Program-made: the position numbers and the translations under genes
Shown: positions 58,410 through 64,000 of the stretch, piece by piece
How the letters are laid out: every line of letters begins with the position of its first letter
How positions within the stretch are numbered: the first letter of the stretch is position 1
From: Isoetes taiwanensis
Taxonomy: Eukaryota; Streptophyta; Lycopodiopsida; Isoetales; Isoetaceae
DNA: 64,000 nucleotides
Assembly: GCA_021234155.1 (NCBI GenBank)
Contig: JAJEKV010000101.1
Span: forward strand, 1,429,332-1,493,331
Direction: 5' to 3'
The notes under the pieces: model-generated
The model's database searches: none
Told to the model about the DNA's origin: nothing
The model's input: only the letters and a program-made list of their open reading frames with translations

Positions 58410-59220
58410 AGAGTTTCAAGAGGTTGTGAAGAAGGTAATATCAGATTTTGTTCCATACAATTACACGTCACATTGACATGCCAATCAGTTTAAACAGTGT
58501 GTGTTACCATTTCCAGAAGATACAATTGTATCTGTTATTGACTTTGCAAAAAGTAAGAGCATCAAAATCCAGAATGAGCCCTAGTCAATGCATTGGCACA
58601 TGCATTCAAGTTTCTATACTTGTTAACATAACATATAGATATGACAAGAGTGTTGATATTCATATTCATGTGCAGACAAAAGAACACTGTCTAAAGAAGA
58701 AAAAAAAAACACAAGATTGAAGCAGATCAGGAATAGACTCAACAATTATAGGAAGATTATAAAAGAGACTCACGTTTACATTTTCGATGATAAAGTACAT
58801 GACTCATTATTTGTAGAGAGCACGCTTACAAAGGCATGCCGCATGGCTTAAGGAACGAGAATAAAGTATGAGAAGCATTGGGTATGGAGTGATGGGCGCT
58901 CATTACAATTCAAGTCAACAAAATCATTTTTTTCATAGGCATATATTACACAATGAATGAGAAGGAGGTTGTGTGTAACTACATCCTTTAACGCTCACGG
59001 TGAAAGATGAACATGATGGTGCGTGTCTTTGTTATGAAAGGGATGCTAGGTAAAGAACAACTCAAACCCAATGGTGTACAACCGAGACATGCTAAAGATA
59101 TTGTAAAATTTTTGTGTACATATTTCAAAGAATCTACCAATTGATGAAACAAATGAGATCAATTTTTTTTTTTTTGGAAATTGAACCTGCAGTTGTGCAA
59201 ATATGAAGGAATATAAAATT
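58410..59220. other. Unassigned, AT-rich
   Basis: No gene recognised. The region grades into the LINE coding remnant at its right end. Confidence 0.35.
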
Positions 59221-59889
59221 GAGACAGCTTAAGGGCACAAAGAAGATTCACGATACGCACTCGACAGCTTGCTCATATATCTCTCTCAAACAATTGCGAA
59301 TCGATAGTTGAGCGGATATGCGACATAATGCCATTCGTAATTATAAGTCCTGTTTTGAAATGCAAGAAGGCACACTTTGTTGCTGAGCATTAGAAGCAAA
59401 TGTTTGAATTACTGCTACGTGAGCCTCGGACCTTCTGGCGCAAAATATTATATCGACCACCTCCTACTCTTGGACATATTTCTATGCAAAGAATGGATGA
59501 GCGATTGGTCCACTTATATGATCATCCCGGGTCCTTAATTCTGCAGGCCTCCTTTGGTAGGTGATATTCTTCAATTCAATTCACGAGGAAGAAGTCAAAG
59601 AAGGATCAAGCCAAGCATCTATCTAATGGCAAGTCTCCCCGATCTTCAAGGTTTGCAAGGTAATTGCTTAAATGGGTGGGTCCGCTTATTGCTTCCAATC
59701 ATCACTACTCTTTTAAATCAAGCTTTACAAGAAGGCTTGCCAGAAACTTGGGCTGTCAGTAAGGTTGTACCAATTTACAAAGCAGGTGATAAGCATGACC
59801 CTTCTAATTATCGCATGATCATGGTAAGTTCCATATTTTCAAAGCTCTTAGCCAGTCTTACTGAGAAGCAGTTGACATCATGGGCGTAA
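59221..59889 (+). pseudogene. LINE ORF2 fragment, start of the RT domain
   Basis: Pieces read FWRKILYRPPP, HISMQRMDERLVHLYDHPGS, PDLQGLQG, ALQEGLPETWAVSKVVPIY and KAGDKHDPSNYRMIMVSS, then FSKLLASLTEKQL before a stop at 59887. This is the linker and first RT blocks of a LINE. It is complementary to the part kept at 36490-37971 and may be the same family. The catalytic box is missing here. Confidence 0.8.
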
Positions 59890-61630
59890 TATACCGTGTA
59901 ATACGCGTGAGGAGGAAAGTGTGCTTTAAGCTGATAAAAACGAAAGCAAAATATATATTCTTAATTCAAATGTCTAGCAAGATTTATCATTAACAACTTG
60001 ACATGACATAATCCTGAAGCACAACATAGGGTATATACCTTTAATTACTGATATGCAGAAATTATGCAACCCTCTTCTCACACCTTAGGATACTAAAGGT
60101 CTGGCCTCCATTTCCTGAAGAAATGTCCATCTCCAAGCCAATTTGATCACATTTGAGGAACAAAGACATCATCTAAGTATGTACAACCATCACACTCTTG
60201 CAACAACTAGGCCTAGACTGGTAGTCTATAATATTCAAGACCCTGCCATCCATATATCTAAACACTGCCACAATATGCATAGCATTTAGAGGCATTTCTC
60301 TCATGTTTTGTTTACAAAAAGAAACCTCAACTATCATGCAACCCCTTTTCCACATAAAAACCAACAACAAGAATAGACAATGGAGTCCTGTGTCGTTGCT
60401 GGGCTACAGTGAGTGCACCCGTCCGCCCTAATTTGATTGCAATGAGTGCAGCCATACGGCTTGGCCACATTAGGTGCAACTTATTCAAAACAAAACTATT
60501 CTCGACAAAGTCTAAACGTTCTGAGAGGGCTAGCATGTGCCATAAAGTCGAACTAAGATAACCTCCAAATTTATACATCTTCAAAGATACAAACAACCCG
60601 GGTCTGGGATGTAATGGAGCTTCCGTGATAATGATTAGGTCAGAGGGAGAAGCAAGGATGTTCTTACCACAACATCTTGGATAAAAAGAACTCTGAAAGC
60701 TAAGGCGAGCTTAAAGGAAGATTCTCTGCAACAAGGCTGTTTTAAGCCATTCAGATGGTGTAACAATTATTTTCTCAATCTCAACCATTGAACAAAGTAG
60801 TAAAAAGTGGGCTTAATATTGATCATCTATCCTTGATCCACAATATTTGAAAGATTCTTACTATTTTAGATAGACCCATTTCATCTCAAGATCTTGTAAG
60901 CTATATGTACCCCATTTTTTTCCAAGAAAGTATATGCAGTACCTCACACCAAGAGCTTCAAAGGCATGCATTTTAAAGGACACATATATTTTTATTTTCA
61001 ATATTTCATTGTGCGAGATTCTTAAGTGGGCCATTATATTATTGGCACACCTCTCAAATTCTAAATGATGTTTGGATTGCTTTTTTAATCTATTTACATG
61101 TCAAATTGACCGCTATGTTTTTCTAAAGAATAGGCGTGGGATATTCATTGGTCGGTTCGTCTTATTATTATTGTTCATGTCTTGACTCGAAGGTGTTTGA
61201 CAAGTGCACAAGGAATCCCATCATAATTGAACACATAAAGATTTCGTGTGGAGTGTACTAAGGTTAATTTTAGTAGCAACTTTTGTCATAATTGTGGGCT
61301 CCCTTTAAGTGAGATCTAGAAAAAAAGGGAAGTCCGAAATATGATGAAAGAGCAAGAAAGTAGCACCAATTTCTTAATCACAAAATATTCAAGCCACATA
61401 AAGCCAACATGGAGCAAGAATGTAGCACCATTCCTTAATCACAAAATATTCAAGCCATAGAAAGCCAACATGAAGCATGAGTGGTCGAAGGCCAATGAAA
61501 TGTCCATTCCGTTAAGATGGGATCATATATTTGCTGGAGTTGAGTAGCAGTAATTTATTTTTGGACCTTGAAATTGCATATTTTTGTTGGATTTGTTGTT
61601 AATTTCTTATGATACCTTGAATGTTGTTAA
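59890..61630. other. Intergenic, unassigned
   Basis: No gene recognised. 61350-61480 holds a tandem duplication of about 70 bp with agcaccaattccttaatcac and attcaagcca-a-aaagccaa words. Confidence 0.4.
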
Positions 61631-61700
61631 TTTCTTATGATGATGATGAAATTTTAACGTCCACGAGAAGCTGTAGCTTATGGCGGGGATGGATTCGTAG
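61631..61700 (-). mobile_element. LINE 3' end-like scrap with (tga)n tail
   Basis: tgatgatgatgaaattttaacgtccacgag, then cttatggcgggg, is a diverged form of the family terminus. Body homology is not detected. Confidence 0.5.
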
Positions 61701-61819
61701 GAGCATTTCAAACAATTAACAAATTGACAAGCCCATAGTCTCAACCACATGAAGGGGATAAGGGGATTTTTTTTTCTTCCAACGTGGCATTCTATGTGCA
61801 ACCTGGACGCTTAATTTTC

Positions 61820-61839
61820 CACGTGGCCTGAACACGTGG
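61820..61839 (+). promoter_or_regulatory. Pair of G-boxes in the carrier gene promoter
   Basis: CACGTGG occurs at 61820-61826 and 61833-61839, 13 bp apart. CACGTG is the core bound by plant bZIP and bHLH factors, often in light or ABA responses. They lie about 450 bp before the start codon. Regulation is inferred. Confidence 0.55.
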
Positions 61840-61959
61840 CCAAGACCAGACCACCATATTTATCCCAACCTCTGTTCTTAACCTCGTGGCTATGGCCTCT
61901 CTCTCTGGCGACCGCAGGCCAGAAGGGTGCCGGTCCTCTTAATTGACATCCATTGCGAA

Positions 61960-62258
61960 GGTAACCTCCATTCGTCCTCCTTTTGTCGCAGATCTCTAAA
62001 TTCTAGATTGATAGATTGATAATCCGTTCCAGCAGCCAGAGTGCTGTTTTTTTGTTTGTCCAATCCTTATATTTCAACCCTGTACATCCCCTTGAAGGTC
62101 TGCGGTTCTTCAAACCGCCCCATGTATTTATTCTGGTTCATTTCACGATTTGTTCTTCATGGAGATGAGAAAACGCGGTGCAAGAAGCTGGTGCCATTTC
62201 CTGAATCTGCCTTACGAATAAATAGCTCAATTTAGTAGCAGTACTCAAGCTTTTACAG
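61960..62258 (+). other. Possible 5' UTR intron of the carrier gene
   Basis: ttgcgaag-gtaacctc at about 61960 could be a donor, and cttttacag before taactgg at about 62258 an acceptor. The intervening sequence has no ATG-led frame matching the protein. This is a guess from splice-site words. Confidence 0.3.
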
Positions 62259-62288
62259 TAACTGGAGTAAAGATCAAGAAAAGATATT

Positions 62289-63787
62289 ATGGCAGGAGTT
62301 CAAAGTCCTCCTGGGAGTTTCAAGCAACCCATGGGAATGACTGCATCAGTAAAGATAGGGTCAATGAAAAAAGGAAATCAAATAGCTTCCGCCATGCCTC
62401 TACTTATGTGTTCAACTATGGAAGCACTTGCAGTCACCAAGCAGCAGGTCATGAGTAATGAGCTCAGTGGGTTGCAATTTGGAATCAGAGTATTATGTCC
62501 TCAGATTGAGGATTTTAGAGAAGAACTTATGATTGAACCATTGACTCCTAAAGAGGTTCAGAGAGAACAAAAAATTGAGAAAAGGCCTCGCCAAACTGGA
62601 GTTCAACTAAAAGTTAAAGTAGGGAATGCATCTTTGAAAAGGCTGTTGAGTGGTGCATTTGCTGGGGCGGTATCCAGAACTGTAGTAGCACCACTCGAGA
62701 CCATTCGGACGCATTTGATGGTTGGCAACAATGGCCATAGTTTGTCTTCTGTTTTTACAAACATCATGGAGAATGAGGGATGGAAGGGCCTTTTTCGTGG
62801 CAACGGTATTAACGTCATTAGAGTTGCTCCTAGCAAAGCCATTGAGGTAAGAATTTAATGCCTTTGTTTCCACTCTGTCTATGTTTGAATGTATTGTTTA
62901 TGCTGATGGATTATGTTAATTATATTTTGCAGCTTTTTGTATATGACACTGCAAAGAAGGCATTGACACAAAAGTCAGGGGAACCTTTTCAATTACCATT
63001 ACCAATATCCACAGTTGCTGGTGCAACTGCAGGAGTATGTTCCACTTTGTGCACTTATCCTTTAGAGCTTCTGAAGACCCGCCTAACTGTACAAGTAAGT
63101 TCTTTATAATTTCACATGGATTTAGCTGCTTCTTTTCTAGAGTTTCACATTGGCCCTCCATGTTTGTTAAATTAGGTGTTTAAATGTTGTAAAAAAAGTG
63201 GATATTACTGCAGTCATGGTGCTGCAAAAGGTTATACTATTATAGTCACATATTCTGGAAACGGCTGATAAGATAACTGATTTACTGATTCACATTCTCT
63301 ATTTACTTTTACCAGAGGGGTGTGTATGAAAAACTTGTTACATGCTTTTGTAACAATCATTCAACAGGAAGGACCAAAGGAATTATACAGAGGACTTGTA
63401 CCCAGTCTGATTGGGGTGGTAATTTTATACAGCAACAAACTATTTTGCGTATGAGAGTTTGCGGAAATTATATAGGAAGTTAACTAAGGAGGATAGAATT
63501 GGAAATCTGGCAACATTGCTGATAGGTTCCGCTGCTGGTGTTATTTCAAGTAGTGCCACCTTTCCCTCGAAGTTGCTAGGAAACAAATGCAAGTTGGAGC
63601 ACTCAGTGGAAGGCAGGTATATCATAATGTCTTCCATGCACTTTCTTCAATCCTGGAGCAGCAAGGGCCTATTGGTCTTTATCGAGGTTTGGGTGCAAGT
63701 TGTATCAAGTTAATGCCAGCTGCAGGAATTTCTTTTATGTGCTATGAGGCTTGTAAAAGGATCTTGATCGAGGAAGAAAGCAGTTAG
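62289..63787 (+). pseudogene. BT1: Brittle1-type adenine nucleotide carrier (mitochondrial carrier family), 3 exons, exon 3 frame-broken
   Basis: BT1 proteins move adenine nucleotides or ADP-glucose across plastid or mitochondrial inner membranes. Exon 1 is 62289-62846 (186 codons), exon 2 62933-63094 (54 codons), exon 3 63316-63787; the splice phases fit. Residues 1-113 are a leader and linker; carrier repeat 1 starts at 114 with PLETIR at 135-140 and GLFRGN at 167-172. Repeat 2 begins in exon 2 with PLELLK at 229-234. Exon 3 holds the rest: the frames alternate through GPKELYRGL, FAYESLRKLYRK, LLIGSAAG, ARKQMQVGALSGRQVY and MPAAGISFMCYEACK. Frame breaks lie near 63329-63333 (extra A in a run), 63421-63426 (extra T) and 63561-63567 (one base lost). 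The total would be about 397 residues, the normal length. Either a young pseudogene or local sequence errors. Confidence 0.85.
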
Positions 63788-64000
63788 GAATGGAAACCAA
63801 GGCTGCTTATTTTCATCCTGGATATTTCTCAAATTTCTACACACTGCAGAAATAATCTCTGTGTACAGGTCATGGCATCCATCATGTTAATTGCCTGCCT
63901 TTCTATCGAAAAAGTCTAAATCTTCAACACTAGCAGAGCTCTTTTAATGTTTGGCTCAAATCAGTGTGGATTGCTTCTATGCTTCTGCCATACAATTTTG
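63788..64000 (+). other. 3' flank of the carrier gene
   Basis: AT-rich sequence after the stop, likely the 3' UTR. No clear AATAAA is seen before the window ends. Confidence 0.4.

Overview
The window is nuclear DNA of a seed plant or fern-grade land plant. Plant-type genes with short GT-AG introns sit far apart among old, broken retroelements. Three cellular genes in 64 kb and this load of degraded LTR and non-LTR elements suggest a large genome such as a gymnosperm's, but the sequence does not fix the species.

Left part (1-12712): one large Ty3/gypsy chromovirus on the + strand. It has a 5' LTR running off the left edge, a very long leader, a broken gag, a broken protease-RT-RNase H-integrase region ending in a chromodomain, a polypurine tract and a 3' LTR. 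The leader holds the most surprising object here: a degraded histone H3 fold with centromeric-H3 (CENH3) features (about 2638-3026). It lies between two diverged copies of a promoter-like module, each with a TATA box. The 3' LTR has cut into a LINE lying on the - strand.

12.7-34 kb: LINE and gypsy remnants, including two inverted gypsy integrase copies that share the same internal deletion. A complete intronless alpha/beta-hydrolase (carboxylesterase, CXE type) gene lies on the - strand at 16222-17259. Its upstream region is a 0.5 kb tandem duplication, and each unit has been split by an insertion. Further right are a CACTA-type remnant, a palindromic minisatellite, a 3.2 kb segment bounded by inverted repeats, and a tandem repeat with a tRNA-like box.

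34-43 kb: an NPH3/BTB pseudogene, a LINE family whose 3' terminus recurs across the window, a possible MULE remnant, a SINE, and an unassigned - strand exon group.

43.1-46.4 kb: a 14-exon gene for a mitochondrial 3-hydroxyisobutyryl-CoA hydrolase-like protein, which I assembled as 401 codons with every splice phase consistent. The reading frame is intact but the catalytic glutamate and both oxyanion-loop motifs are changed.

46.4-62 kb: a PPR pseudogene, a solo chromovirus LTR with a 5-bp target-site duplication, a tandem SINE pair, a possible copia gag remnant, and several LINE pieces.

62.3-63.8 kb: a Brittle1-type mitochondrial carrier family gene. Exons 1 and 2 are intact; exon 3 carries three single-base frame breaks. 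The three cellular genes are unrelated in function and do not form a cluster.
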